A stretch of 64,000 nucleotides of DNA from Prevotella sp. Rep29 (lineage in GTDB: Bacteria > Bacteroidota > Bacteroidia > Bacteroidales > Bacteroidaceae), in assembly GCF_019551475.1 (NCBI RefSeq), contig NZ_CP047159.1, forward strand, positions 682,001 through 746,000, given 5' to 3'. Below are positions 15,513 to 24,776 of this stretch, piece by piece. The first letter of the stretch is position 1. Each line of letters starts with the position of its first letter. A program made the translations under genes and the position numbers. The notes beneath the pieces are model-generated. The model was not told the DNA's origin. It saw only the letters and a list, made by a program, of their open reading frames with translations, and did not search any database.

Positions 15513-16550
15513 TTATCCCTCCCGCGCAAAATCGAGTGCCTCGAAAATTTCTTCTTTTGACGGAGTCTGATTGGTCTTGATGTCTCCGAAACCGGCAAGC
15601 AAGGTCAGCATGATGTTGTCGCCCTTATTCTTTTTATCGTGTAGCATGAGCGCATAGAGTTGCTCATAATCATCGCAATAGATGGCTGGTCTGCCGTAGT
15701 GTTCGCGGATGAAAGAGACCGTCTGGTGCATACGTTCCGTCGGAAATCCGGTTTTCAGCGCACTGAGATATAGTGCGCAAACCATTCCGTGTGCTACGGC
15801 GTGCCCATGGAGCAGCTTTCCGTTGCTGAACGCCTCGAAGGCATGACCGAAAGTATGTCCGAAGTTGAGTGCCTTGCGGATGCCTTTCTCGTGTGGGTCC
15901 GAGTCCACAAACTTCTCTTTGATGCGCACCGAAGTCTCTACCATGCGTTGCAGTTGTGTGAGGTCGGGCTTGTCAATGTCGAATGTCAGTATGTCGCTCC
16001 ACGTCTGTTCTTTGTCGAGCAGCGCATGCTTGAGCATCTCTGCAAAGCCGGAGAGCAGTTCGGAGTAGGGGAGTGTCTGAAGGAAAGGTGTGTGAATCAG
16101 CGTGAATCGGGGTTGTGCAAACGTACCGACCTCATTTTTCAGTCCGTTGAAATCGATGCCGTTCTTTCCTCCTACGGAAGCATCGACCATGCCGAGCAGC
16201 GTCGTGGGAATATTGATGAAGTTGATTCCCCGTTTGAACGTAGAGGCAGCGAAATCGCCGACGTCGGTCACCGTTCCGCCACCGAGACTGATGAGCAGTG
16301 AGTGGCGTGTGGCACAGCCGTTGCTCAGTGCGCTCCAGATATGTGTCAGCGCATTGACGTTCTTGTTCTTTTCGCCTGCAGGGATACGGATAATGGTGGC
16401 TTCTTTCAGGCTGAAGAAGCTTATGATGAGTGGCAGACAATGTGTTTCGGTGTTTTCATCGACCAGTAGGAAAATCCTGTCGTGTTCGCATTCAGAGATG
16501 GTGAGTGCCAAGTCATGCTTCAACTGTGTGGAATAAACGATATTTCTCAT
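15513..16550 (-). CDS. aroB: 3-Dehydroquinate synthase
   Basis: 345 residues. The second shikimate-pathway step, converting DAHP to 3-dehydroquinate with NAD and a metal. Signatures: IPAGEKNKN, LGGGTVTDVGDFAASTFKRG, IPTTLLGMVDASVGGKNGID (substrate and NAD binding), and the metal histidines in NFGHTFGHAFE. The ATG at 16550 is chosen over an upstream in-frame one because AAGGAGGAATT directly precedes it and the -7 box TATCTTTG (16593-16586, minus strand) lies inside the longer version. It is convergent with menE, only 6 bp apart. Confidence 0.95.
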   Translation of the reverse strand: MRNIVYSTQLKHDLALTISECEHDRIFLLVDENTETHCLPLIISFFSLKEATIIRIPAGEKNKNVNALTHIWSALSNGCATRHSLLISLGGGTVTDVGDFAASTFKRGINFINIPTTLLGMVDASVGGKNGIDFNGLKNEVGTFAQPRFTLIHTPFLQTLPYSELLSGFAEMLKHALLDKEQTWSDILTFDIDKPDLTQLQRMVETSVRIKEKFVDSDPHEKGIRKALNFGHTFGHAFEAFSNGKLLHGHAVAHGMVCALYLSALKTGFPTERMHQTVSFIREHYGRPAIYCDDYEQLYALMLHDKKNKGDNIMLTLLAGFGDIKTNQTPSKEEIFEALDFAREG

Positions 16551-16802
16551 AAGCAATTCCTCCTTGTTTTGTTTCTGAACAGCAGCAAAGATAGGAAAAA
16601 AGGAAAAATGACCGTCATGATTTCTGAATTTTAACATTCCGTCAAAAGAATATTTTTCTTTGCTTTTCGAGTGCAAAGGAAAGAGATGTTTCGTCATCCG
16701 GTTTTGCTCTATACTAAGGAAATGGGTAGATTTAAAAGTGAATCGGAATTAAACTTTTTTCCTAACTTTGCATCCAAAAGAGAAACGAATTAAAGTTAGG
16801 CT

Positions 16803-19754
16803 ATGAAGCGTGTATTATTGTTATGTGCAGTGATGACTACATCACTCCTTTTATATGCTCAGGAACGTAAAATTTCGGGTACGATAGTGGATAATGATAC
16901 CAAGGAAGAGATGGTGCAGACATCGGTCCAACTGCTGAAAAAAGACAGTACGTTTGTCGGAGGTGCTATTTCTGATGACGTGGGAAAATTCACTCTGACG
17001 GCTCCGGAGAACGGGCAATATATCGTTCGTCTGACGAGTGTCGGCTATAAGGACGTCACCCGCAATGTGGCGATTGCCGATGATAAGGATGTCGATTTGG
17101 GTACGATTGTCATGGCTTCAGACGCCATCATGCTGAAAGGCGTGACGGCAACCGGTCATGCGGCGAAGGTCGTACTCAAAGAAGATACGTTCCAATACAA
17201 CGCCTCGGCTTATCGTGTGCCGGAAGGCTCGGCGGTAGAGGAACTGGTGAAGAAGATTCCCGGTGCAGAGGTGACTGAAGACGGAAAGATAACGGTGAAC
17301 GGACGTACGGTGGACAAGATAAAAGTGGGCGGAAAGGAATTTATGACGGGCGACACGCAGACCGCCCTGAAGAACCTTCCCGCTTCCATCGTTGACAATA
17401 TAAAGGCGTATGACGAGAAGAGCGACCTGGCACGTGTAACAGGTATCGATGACGGCAATGAGCAGATGGTGCTCGACTTCGGTATCAAGCCAGGCATGAA
17501 TAAAGGCTTTATGAGCAATATCGACCTTGCCATCGGTACGAAGCACCGCTACGCAGAGCGTTTGATGGGAGGCTATTTCAATGATAAATACCGTTTCATG
17601 CTTTTCGGGAATGCCAATAATACGAACGATATGGGCTTCCCGGGCGGTGGCGGACGAGGACGCTTCGGTGGCAACCGCAATGGTTTGAACACCTCGAAAA
17701 TGATAGGAGCGAACTTCAATTACGATGATAGCAAACACCTGAAGTTGGATGCCAGCCTACGTTGGAACCATCGTAATGGCGACATCTGGTCACGCAGTGC
17801 TACAGAGAACTTTGTGAGCACGGTCGGTTCATTCTCAAACAGCATATCCCAGAACTATACGCGCAGCAATTCGTGGAACGGAAACATGCGTGTGGAATGG
17901 ACTCCCGACTCGATGACCAATATCATGTTCCGCCCGAGCTTCAGTTTCTCGACCAGCGATGGAAATCGTGTGGAGCGCACGGCTTCTTATAAGGAAGACC
18001 CCTATCTGTATGTGTTGGACCCACTGTCGCCGGAAGATATTGAGAAGTTGGCTGACGATGACTTGATGGTGAACAGCCAGAACACGATGAATCTGAGCTA
18101 TGGCAAGTCGAACAGTGCCAACGCGATGCTGCAATTTAATCGCAAACTGAACACGAAAGGAAGAAACCTGACACTCCGTACCGACTGGTCGTTTGGAAAT
18201 AATGACAACACGAGCCTGTCCACAAATGACGTGCATCTTTACATGATTAAGACGGCTTTGGGATTGGATTCCACCTATCAGACCAACCGATACAATGTGA
18301 CACCGACCCGCAACTGGAGCTATGCCCTGCAATTCACGTACAGTGAGCCGATTGCCAAGGCGATGTTTCTGCAATTCAGCTACAGATACCAGTATCGTTT
18401 CAACAAGAGTGACCGCTCAACGTATGATTTCAGCGAAATGGGGCGTGCATTCTTTGATGGCATCACACCGGAATATCGCAACTGGAATGCCTATCTGTCG
18501 CGTGTGGCAGGTCCAATCAGCGACTATCTGGATACTGACCTGAGCCGCTATTCTGAGTATCGGAACTATATACACGAGGCGCAGTTGATGTATCGCTGGA
18601 TTCAGCCGAAGTTCCAGTTGAATGCCGGTATCATGATTCAACCGCAGAAATCGAAATACATGCAAGACTATCAGGGCATACACGTTGATACAACCCGCAC
18701 GGTGACCAACTGGAGCCCGACGATAGAGTTCCGTTACCGCTTCTCGCGTGTCAGCAATCTGCGAATCAACTATCGCGGAACGTCCTCGCAACCGAGTATG
18801 ACCGACCTGCTTGATATCACCGATGACAGCGACCCGCTCAATGTCACGAAAGGTAATCCGGGTCTGAAACCTTCGTTTACGAACAATTTCCGACTCTTCT
18901 ACAATAATTATATACAGAGCCATCAGCGTGCGATTATGACTTTCATCAACTATTCGAATACACGCAACAGCATCAGTAGCAAGGTGACATACGACGAACG
19001 GACTGGTGGACGCACCACGCAACCCGAAAACATCAACGGCAACTGGAACACGATGGCTGCTTTTATGTTTAATACTGCTATCGACTCTGCGGGCTATTGG
19101 AACGTCAATACGTTCACGAACTTCAACTACAATCACTATGTGGGCTATCTGAGCCTCGACCGAATGTCTGATTCCCAGAAGAACACCACTCGCACGATGA
19201 CCATCGGCGAACGCCTCTCTCTGAGTTATCGTAACAGTTGGATAGAAATCGAGCCCAATGCTTCTGTGAACTACACCCATGCCCGCAACAAACTCCAGAG
19301 CCAGAGCGATCTCGACACATGGGAGTTCTCGTATGGTCTGAATGTCAACCTGATGGCTCCTTGGGGAATGACGGTCTCTACGGGATTAAACAATAACTCC
19401 CGTCGCGGTTACAGCGATAAGTCGATGAATACGAACGAATTGATATGGAATGCGCAATTCAGTCAGAGTTTCCTCAAAGGAAAGCCATTGTCGGTAACGC
19501 TGCAATTCTATGACATTCTGCACAACCAGAGCAATCTCAGTCGTATGATCAATGAGCGTCTGCGTCGTGATACGGAATATAATAGCATCAACTCCTATGC
19601 CATGTTGCATCTGATTTATCGATTCAATGCCTTTGGCGGCAGAGATGCACGTGGCGGAAATGGCGGAGGTTATCAGCGTGGTCCTGGCGGCACACGTGGC
19701 GGCTTTGGTGGTCGTCCAGGTGGCTTCGGTGGCGGTCGCCCTGGTGGATTCTGA
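16803..19754 (+). CDS. TonB-receptor-like outer-membrane beta-barrel protein with Gly-rich tail
   Basis: 983 residues. Signal peptide (cut near LLYAQE), a carboxypeptidase-regulatory-like beta-sandwich (ISGTIVDNDTKEEM..., about 22-105), a plug-like region (about 125-230: VEELVKKIPGAEV, KIKVGGKEFMTGD), then a long barrel of alternating aromatic strands, as in the outer-membrane beta-barrel family close to SusC/TonB receptors. A glycine/arginine-rich loop (FPGGGGRGRFGG) follows the plug, and the C-terminus is a 35-residue Gly-Arg tail ending GGRPGGF instead of a terminal barrel strand. A -7 box TAACTTTG lies at 16763-16770. No SusD partner is adjacent, so the substrate is unknown. Confidence 0.85.
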   Translation: MKRVLLLCAVMTTSLLLYAQERKISGTIVDNDTKEEMVQTSVQLLKKDSTFVGGAISDDVGKFTLTAPENGQYIVRLTSVGYKDVTRNVAIADDKDVDLGTIVMASDAIMLKGVTATGHAAKVVLKEDTFQYNASAYRVPEGSAVEELVKKIPGAEVTEDGKITVNGRTVDKIKVGGKEFMTGDTQTALKNLPASIVDNIKAYDEKSDLARVTGIDDGNEQMVLDFGIKPGMNKGFMSNIDLAIGTKHRYAERLMGGYFNDKYRFMLFGNANNTNDMGFPGGGGRGRFGGNRNGLNTSKMIGANFNYDDSKHLKLDASLRWNHRNGDIWSRSATENFVSTVGSFSNSISQNYTRSNSWNGNMRVEWTPDSMTNIMFRPSFSFSTSDGNRVERTASYKEDPYLYVLDPLSPEDIEKLADDDLMVNSQNTMNLSYGKSNSANAMLQFNRKLNTKGRNLTLRTDWSFGNNDNTSLSTNDVHLYMIKTALGLDSTYQTNRYNVTPTRNWSYALQFTYSEPIAKAMFLQFSYRYQYRFNKSDRSTYDFSEMGRAFFDGITPEYRNWNAYLSRVAGPISDYLDTDLSRYSEYRNYIHEAQLMYRWIQPKFQLNAGIMIQPQKSKYMQDYQGIHVDTTRTVTNWSPTIEFRYRFSRVSNLRINYRGTSSQPSMTDLLDITDDSDPLNVTKGNPGLKPSFTNNFRLFYNNYIQSHQRAIMTFINYSNTRNSISSKVTYDERTGGRTTQPENINGNWNTMAAFMFNTAIDSAGYWNVNTFTNFNYNHYVGYLSLDRMSDSQKNTTRTMTIGERLSLSYRNSWIEIEPNASVNYTHARNKLQSQSDLDTWEFSYGLNVNLMAPWGMTVSTGLNNNSRRGYSDKSMNTNELIWNAQFSQSFLKGKPLSVTLQFYDILHNQSNLSRMINERLRRDTEYNSINSYAMLHLIYRFNAFGGRDARGGNGGGYQRGPGGTRGGFGGRPGGFGGGRPGGF

Positions 19755-19783
19755 TGACGATGTTTTGTGGGAATGGAAAAAAC

Positions 19784-19812
19784 AAAAAAGGAGCGGTTTC
19801 GCTCCTTTTTTT
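19784..19812. terminator. Bidirectional terminator between the barrel gene and purN
   Basis: AAAAAAGGAGCG, loop GTTT, CGCTCCTTTTTTT. A-rich on one side and T-rich on the other, so it can serve both convergent genes. Confidence 0.9.
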
Positions 19813-19841
19813 GTTTGTATAAAGTTGAGGCAGCTGCGTAT

Positions 19842-20417
19842 TTAGTCCTTCAAACCTAGTATGGTTTTCTCAATGACTTTCGGGAAGTGTTCCATTTCGA
19901 GCAGATGTTCTTTGTGCGCAATGTCGTCAGGGGTATCGTCAGGCGATAGGGGTGTGGAGAATTGTGCGATGATTTCCCCGCCGTCGCACACGTCGCTCAC
20001 CCAGTGGACGGTCATTCCTGTCTCAGTGTCGCCGGCTGCCTTTACCGCTTCATGTACGTGGTGACCGTACATCCCCTTTCCCCCGTGTTTGGGCAGTAGG
20101 GCAGGGTGTATGTTGAGCATGCGGTGGTCGTATCGGCGGATGAGAAATGACGGCACCATGAGGAGGAATCCGGCAAGTACGATGAAGTCGATATGGTATG
20201 AGTCTAACAGGGAGTTCATTTTCTTTTCATCGTTGAATTCGCTCTTGCTGACGACGGCAGTCGGTACTCCCAGTCGTTGCGCCCTGACGAGGGCATAAGC
20301 ATCCGCCCGGTTGCTCAGCACCAATGCGATGTTGACCTGCTGGTGGCCGCTGAAATGTCGGATGATGTTTTCACAATTTGTTCCGCTTCCGGAAACGAAA
20401 ATGGCAATATTTTTCAT
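19842..20417 (-). CDS. purN: Phosphoribosylglycinamide formyltransferase
   Basis: 191 residues, the usual PurN length. It transfers the formyl group of 10-formyl-THF to GAR in purine synthesis. GSGTNCENI binds the phosphate of GAR; the catalytic set is N102 and H104 (LNIHPALLPKHGGKGMYG) and D145 (SDVCDGGEII). GMTVH is conserved. No other pur gene is adjacent; it is followed by the convergent barrel gene through the shared terminator. Confidence 0.95.
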   Translation of the reverse strand: MKNIAIFVSGSGTNCENIIRHFSGHQQVNIALVLSNRADAYALVRAQRLGVPTAVVSKSEFNDEKKMNSLLDSYHIDFIVLAGFLLMVPSFLIRRYDHRMLNIHPALLPKHGGKGMYGHHVHEAVKAAGDTETGMTVHWVSDVCDGGEIIAQFSTPLSPDDTPDDIAHKEHLLEMEHFPKVIEKTILGLKD

Positions 20418-20458
20418 GGCTGGTTGTTGTTTCGTTATGTCGTTATAACGTAATTTCG

Positions 20459-20884
20459 TTATTCCGTGATTTCGTCGAAGAAATCATCATCGTCTTCGAA
20501 TCCGAACATGGCGGGCTCCACGAAAGCCTCGATCGAACGCCGGTCTTTTTTTGTAGGGCGTCCTGTTCCTCTCGCCCGGTTGATGAATCCGCTGATGCGA
20601 CTCATCTCGAGGATTTCATATTGTTTCGGGTCCGTCACGTTTTCGTAGATTTCAGGCAAGAGTTTGGCGCCTACTCGTTGTTCAATACATTTGAGCACGC
20701 GGAAAGAGTAGGTGACTGGTGGTTTCTTGACACTGACTACCTCGCCCTCTTTGAGCGGTCTTGACGGTTTGACGTTGACGCCATTGATCGTCACACGTCC
20801 GTTTTTACAGGCGTCTGCGGCGATGGAGCGTGTCTTGAAGATGCGTGCAGCCCACAGCCATTTGTCAATTCTTGCTTCGTTCAT
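20459..20884 (-). CDS. S4-domain RNA-binding protein (Hsp15-like)
   Basis: 141 residues. The S4 domain occupies about 4-65 (RIDKWLWAARIFKTRSIAADACKNG, then VKPSRPLKEGEVV), the signature of HslR/Hsp15, which binds stalled 50S subunits carrying nascent chains in E. coli. A basic segment RARGTGRPTKKDRR and an acidic C-terminus follow. It lies 4 bp downstream of pth, which also acts on peptidyl-tRNA, so a ribosome-rescue role is plausible. Orthology to HslR is inferred. Confidence 0.85.
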   Translation of the reverse strand: MNEARIDKWLWAARIFKTRSIAADACKNGRVTINGVNVKPSRPLKEGEVVSVKKPPVTYSFRVLKCIEQRVGAKLLPEIYENVTDPKQYEILEMSRISGFINRARGTGRPTKKDRRSIEAFVEPAMFGFEDDDDFFDEITE

Positions 20885-20888
20885 GTTC

Positions 20889-21521
20889 TTACTCGCTGAT
20901 GTTGCCTGTCGGTTGTTGCTCGGCTTTCTTTTCTTCAGTAGCTTTCTTTTCCTGCTTACCTTTTTTGTTGAACTGGTTCATGGTGATATTGACACCTGCA
21001 AGAACGAAGCTTTTGATGGCTTCAACGGCAGTGTCGATAGCTGGTTGCAGGACTTTTTTTTCTTCTTCGTCGAATGTTCCGAGGACCCAGTTGATTTGTC
21101 CTCCGATGGGGAAGTCGTTTCCGATTCCCATTCTCATTCGAGGATATTGGGCACCGATGAGTTGTTGGATGTGTCCCAGTCCGTTGTGTCCTCCGTCGCT
21201 TCCCCCTGCTTTTATCCTGATGCTTCCCAGTGGCAATGCCACGTCATCGACCACGACGAGCATTCGTTCCTGTTCGATGTTTTCTTTGTTGAGCCAATAT
21301 CTGACAGCGTTTCCGCTGAGGTTCATGAAGGTGGTTGGTTTGAGCAGGAAGATTTTCCTTCCCCGCAGGGATGTTTCGGCAACGAATCCGTATCGTTTGT
21401 CCTCAAAAACAGTATTGGACGCTTTTGCGAAAGCGTCCAATACCATAAATCCAGTGTTGTGGCGGGTGTCGGCATATTCGGTGCCGGGGTTCCCCAGTCC
21501 CACGATGAGATATTTATCCAT
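20889..21521 (-). CDS. pth: Peptidyl-tRNA hydrolase
   Basis: 210 residues. Core of the bacterial Pth family: [19 protein letters not shown] with catalytic H21, FMNLSG (N67), VVVDDVALP (D93), [12 protein letters not shown]. It recycles tRNA from prematurely released peptidyl-tRNA. The C-terminal 25 residues are a charged Lys/Glu-rich extension ([14 protein letters not shown]) beyond the usual end. It sits between rplY and the S4 gene in a short translation-related run. Confidence 0.95.
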   Translation of the reverse strand: MDKYLIVGLGNPGTEYADTRHNTGFMVLDAFAKASNTVFEDKRYGFVAETSLRGRKIFLLKPTTFMNLSGNAVRYWLNKENIEQERMLVVVDDVALPLGSIRIKAGGSDGGHNGLGHIQQLIGAQYPRMRMGIGNDFPIGGQINWVLGTFDEEEKKVLQPAIDTAVEAIKSFVLAGVNITMNQFNKKGKQEKKATEEKKAEQQPTGNISE

Positions 21522-21570
21522 ATTGTTTTATCTCTGCTCCGATTGTTCGGTTGGACAAATGAGAGCTTTG

Positions 21571-22224
21571 TTATTCTGCAGCGGGTGCAGCTTCTTCTGC
21601 GGGTGCTTCTCCCTCTTCAGGAGCCTCTTCAGTGGCAGCGGCTGCGGCGGCAGATGTAGCGGCACGTGTCATCTTCACTGAGCATACCACCACCTCTTTG
21701 CTGGTAGCGAGTTCAAGACCTGGGAAGTTGAGTTCTCCGACCTTGATGCTCTTGCCGATGGTCATGTGTGTTACGTCGATATCGAGATGCTCGGGAATCT
21801 GCTGATAAGGAGCGGTTACGTCAATCTTACGAACAACGAGGTTCATACGTCCACCGTCACGCACACCTTGTGCCAGTCCGTTGAGTTTCACAGGGATACC
21901 AATAGTGATAGGCTTCTGGTCGTTCACCTCATAGAAGTCGATGTGGAGCAGTGTGTCTGTCACCGGGTGGAACTGCAGTTCCTTCAGGATGGCTGTGTGG
22001 TGCTCTCCGTCGATGTTGAGGTTGATGACGTAGATGTGCGGTGTGTAAACCACCTTGCGGAGTTCCGTCATGGGAATTGCGAGCGGCATAGACTTCGGGA
22101 GTCCGTTCTCGTCTTTAGCTTCTCCGTAGAGGTTACAGGGGATGAGTCCCTCTTTTCTCAGCAGCTTGGCTGCTTTCTTGCCAGTGTCGTTACGTTTCTG
22201 ACCTTTTACTTCAATTTCTTTCAT
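21571..22224 (-). CDS. rplY: 50S ribosomal protein L25 (Ctc form)
   Basis: 217 residues, the long TL5/CTC type: an N-terminal 5S-rRNA-binding domain (about 1-95, GKKAAKLLRKEGLIPCNLYG) plus the C-terminal beta domain (about 96-190, DFYEV...IPVKLNGLAQGVRDGG), then an Ala/Glu-rich tail (from about 190) characteristic of Bacteroidota. A good minus-strand promoter lies at 22315-22346. pth follows 49 bp downstream, the common rplY-pth order. Confidence 0.95.
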   Translation of the reverse strand: MKEIEVKGQKRNDTGKKAAKLLRKEGLIPCNLYGEAKDENGLPKSMPLAIPMTELRKVVYTPHIYVINLNIDGEHHTAILKELQFHPVTDTLLHIDFYEVNDQKPITIGIPVKLNGLAQGVRDGGRMNLVVRKIDVTAPYQQIPEHLDIDVTHMTIGKSIKVGELNFPGLELATSKEVVVCSVKMTRAATSAAAAAATEEAPEEGEAPAEEAAPAAE

Positions 22225-22314
22225 TTGTGTTACTCTAAATTAAGTTGTTAATAAATGACATGCTTAATTCGCCATCACACGATAACTTTCTTCGGTGTTT
22301 TTGAAAAAGCGGTG

Positions 22315-22346
22315 CAAAGGTAATGCTTTTTAATGAGAATAGCGAA
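22315..22346 (-). promoter_or_regulatory. Promoter of rplY
   Basis: Minus strand: TTCG (22346-22343, near TTTG), 20 bp, then TACCTTTG (22322-22315). It starts transcription about 85 nt before the rplY ATG, so rplY-pth-S4 is probably a unit separate from the upstream nusB group. Confidence 0.55.
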
Positions 22347-22407
22347 TTTTCTGAAGACTTTTTCTTGAAAAGCTTCAGCCATCGGGTGTTTTGTTGCCTT
22401 GCGGACC

Positions 22408-22836
22408 TTACTGTTCGGTTTCTTCGCTTTCTTCCTGCTCTTCTTCCTTAAAGTCTGTGATGCCGTTGTTGACAAGGATGTCATACCAGGAGAGCAGTTT
22501 GCGGATGTCGTTGTCGTGCACGCGGTCACGGTCGAATTCCGGCAGCACTTCAGCAAAATACTTACGCAGTTCTTTGCTGTCGATTTTCTTGTAGGCGATG
22601 GAACAGGGTTTTCCGTTCTCCTTCTCGAGGATGGAAGCGAACACGTCGGTCAGTGGCACGTCTTCCATCTCTGTGTAGATAGCGACGTCGCCGAGGCTTG
22701 TCACGCGGTCGGTGGCAAATGCCGGCAGGCGTTTTTTTGTTTCGTCCAATGTCTCGACAATGAGGTTTCCTTTTCCTCTTGACACCAGTTTGTAGAGCCC
22801 TGGTTTTCCGGCTATTGAAAGAATGGTTTCTTGCAT
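22408..22836 (-). CDS. DUF5606-type conserved protein
   Basis: 142 residues, soluble, with an acidic tail (EEEQEESEETEQ). The sequence (SIAGKPGLYKLVSRGKGNLIVETLDETKKR...FATDRVTSLGDVAIYT...ITDFKEEE) matches the Bacteroidota-restricted DUF5606 family as I know it: an N-terminal small beta domain and a helical C-terminus. Function unknown. It lies 19 bp downstream of coaE, at the end of the nusB-yajC-YbbR-coaE run, a frequent arrangement in Bacteroidales that points to a housekeeping role. Confidence 0.8.
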   Translation of the reverse strand: MQETILSIAGKPGLYKLVSRGKGNLIVETLDETKKRLPAFATDRVTSLGDVAIYTEMEDVPLTDVFASILEKENGKPCSIAYKKIDSKELRKYFAEVLPEFDRDRVHDNDIRKLLSWYDILVNNGITDFKEEEQEESEETEQ

Positions 22837-22855
22837 AGTGTTTTTATCTTTTTTG

Positions 22856-23437
22856 TTAATCAGTTTTTGCCGGGATGTTCCAGCTGTTGATCATGTTTTC
22901 TATTTGTTTTTCCAGTCCATGTTTTTCATCGTTGATGATGATGTACTGGCTTCGCTGTCGCACTTCTCGCTGCGGCATCTGTCGGTGTATCCACATCAAT
23001 GCCTGGGCGAGTGATATGCCGTCGCGTTGCATGATGCGCCGTATGCGTGTGGCTAAGGGCGCGGTGACGCAGACGATGAGGTCGAACTTCACTCTTTTGT
23101 CGAACCCGCTTTCAAAGAGGATGGCGCTTTCGAGCCACTCCATTCCCGATTTCTCGAAGTCTTCTGCCACGGCGGGGTGGACGATGCTGTTGACCTTCAG
23201 TTTGTTTTCTTCGGATGCAAGGAGGAATTGTGCCAACTTGTTTTTGTTGAGTTGTCCGTCGGCGTACACTTCTTTACCCACCGTCTGTTGCAATTCCCTG
23301 CGGATAGTTTCCGATGTGTGCATCAGCCGTTTGGCAGCCGCATCGCAGTCATAGACGTTGATACCTCTCTCCTCCAGCCGTTTGCAGACGAACGACTTGC
23401 CGCTTCCGATGCCTCCGGTGACTGCTGCTTTTCTCAT
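22856..23437 (-). CDS. coaE: Dephospho-CoA kinase
   Basis: 193 residues. It phosphorylates dephospho-CoA, the last step of CoA synthesis. P-loop TGGIGSGKS at the N-terminus, YDCDAAAKRLM, and VHPAVAEDF are family marks. The ATG at 23437 is used because it overlaps the stop of the YbbR-like gene (ATGA); a longer in-frame version would run deep into that gene. Confidence 0.93.
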   Translation of the reverse strand: MRKAAVTGGIGSGKSFVCKRLEERGINVYDCDAAAKRLMHTSETIRRELQQTVGKEVYADGQLNKNKLAQFLLASEENKLKVNSIVHPAVAEDFEKSGMEWLESAILFESGFDKRVKFDLIVCVTAPLATRIRRIMQRDGISLAQALMWIHRQMPQREVRQRSQYIIINDEKHGLEKQIENMINSWNIPAKTD

Positions 23438-24414
23438 TGTTCTATAAGGTAGTCCACCTCGCTGACTTCCAGTCTGGCGTTCGAGACTTTCTCGGATACG
23501 GCAACCAGGCGGATGACGCACTTTTCGCCCACTGCTCCTGTCAGTGAGTTGTAGTCGGCAACAATCTTGAAGTCATCTTCCGTGATGTTCTTGAACTGGC
23601 TTGCTCCGACGGTGCATTTGATGTTGATGCGTGAAGGGAAGATGCGCAGCTTCTTTCCGTCGGGCACGTTGATGGTTTCGACCGGCACTTCCACCGTTTT
23701 TTCCGTGAGCCTGTCGGCACATATTTCGATTCTCACCTGGTCGGGCACGGTTTTCACGCCTTTCATCCGTTGCAGTTTGATGTCTTTCCGTACCGTGTCG
23801 GTGATGCTGCTCATGTTGAACAGTCCGATGGGAATGCTCTGCAGGCTGTCCAGAATCTTTTGTGGTGCATAGACCGTCACGTTTTTCGGTGTGATGTTGA
23901 TGGCGGTGATGGTATGGTTTCGCTCGGCGTGCACATTTCCGGCAAACCTTACGGGGACGCTTTTCTGTGAGTTGTGGTTCACGAAATAGTATTCCAGTCT
24001 GTCGGGTTTGATGTTGATGACTTGCGATGAGCCGTAAATCCGTTGAAGCACCATTTTCTGCAGTTCAGCCTGTGAGACGCTGGCATGCTCGTCGCTCTTG
24101 ATGTATGAGGGAAGGCTGACAACAATCGGCTTGATGTGGTCTGTGTAGAAGTAGGTTGCCAGTGTGTATCCCTTGTCGCGTACGGTGATGCGCACCGTGT
24201 CGTTGCCGTCGCTCATGATGACCATGTTCTTGGGAACGTTGGTCAGTATGACGGGTATCGTGACCTCTTTTTCCATCGTCTCGTTGAGGGTTGTAATCAG
24301 CCAGAATACACCACTGATGACGAGGAAAAACAGGAAGACGAGGAACTTCCTGTTCACAAACCTGAACAAGAAGTTCTTGACGGCTTGAAAGCTGCGTGCC
24401 ACCGTGCTTCCCAT
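23434..24414 (-). CDS. YbbR-domain membrane-anchored protein
   Basis: 326 residues. One N-terminal membrane segment (about 24-42, FLVFLFFLVISGVFWLITTL) followed by extracytoplasmic YbbR-like beta modules (EVTIPVILTNVPKNMVI; SVPVRFAGNV; VPVETINVPDGK). In Firmicutes YbbR (CdaR) regulates the diadenylate cyclase CdaA; no cdaA is present here, so that role is not implied. It starts 4 bp after yajC and overlaps coaE, all consistent with one operon. Confidence 0.85.
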   Translation of the reverse strand: MGSTVARSFQAVKNFLFRFVNRKFLVFLFFLVISGVFWLITTLNETMEKEVTIPVILTNVPKNMVIMSDGNDTVRITVRDKGYTLATYFYTDHIKPIVVSLPSYIKSDEHASVSQAELQKMVLQRIYGSSQVINIKPDRLEYYFVNHNSQKSVPVRFAGNVHAERNHTITAINITPKNVTVYAPQKILDSLQSIPIGLFNMSSITDTVRKDIKLQRMKGVKTVPDQVRIEICADRLTEKTVEVPVETINVPDGKKLRIFPSRINIKCTVGASQFKNITEDDFKIVADYNSLTGAVGEKCVIRLVAVSEKVSNARLEVSEVDYLIEQ

Positions 24415-24418
24415 GTGC

Positions 24419-24754
24419 TTATTTCTCTGCCTTGGTGTTTTGCATCTGTGATGCGTTCACGTCGGCGTAAACGAACGATTTGTCAACGGTGATGACTACG
24501 CCTTTGGAGATTTCCACGTCGATTTTTCCCGTTGCATGGTCGATGCGTTTCACTGTTCCGTAGATGCCGCCGCCGGTCACCACGCTGGTGCCTTCGGTCA
24601 GTGCGTTTTGGAAGTTGCGAATCTCTTTCTGTTTCTTTTGCTGCGGGCGAATCATGAAGAACCACATGATGGCGAAGATTGCTACCATCATAATCAGGAA
24701 TCCCATTCCGCCGCCCTGTCCGTTGGCAGCCTGTAATAAAATAGATGTGTTCAT
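24419..24754 (-). CDS. yajC: Preprotein translocase accessory subunit YajC
   Basis: 111 residues. A single membrane segment (about 19-37, FLIMMVAIFAIMWFFMI) directly followed by RPQQKKQKE, the YajC hallmark, then the small cytoplasmic beta domain (GTSVVTGGGIYGTVKRID). It associates with SecDF in the Sec translocon. It lies 22 bp after nusB and 4 bp before the YbbR gene. Confidence 0.95.
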   Translation of the reverse strand: MNTSILLQAANGQGGGMGFLIMMVAIFAIMWFFMIRPQQKKQKEIRNFQNALTEGTSVVTGGGIYGTVKRIDHATGKIDVEISKGVVITVDKSFVYADVNASQMQNTKAEK

Positions 24755-24776
24755 AGTGCTTTGTTTATTTTAATGA

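Noticed and set aside
22275..22556. 93-residue minus-strand frame between rplY and the DUF5606 gene
   Set aside because: It mostly overlaps the DUF5606 gene in another frame, has low-complexity basic composition, covers the rplY promoter and resembles no family.
23434..24414. YbbR-like protein as a cyclic-di-AMP regulator
   Set aside because: That role depends on an adjacent cdaA, which is absent here; the domain alone does not support it.
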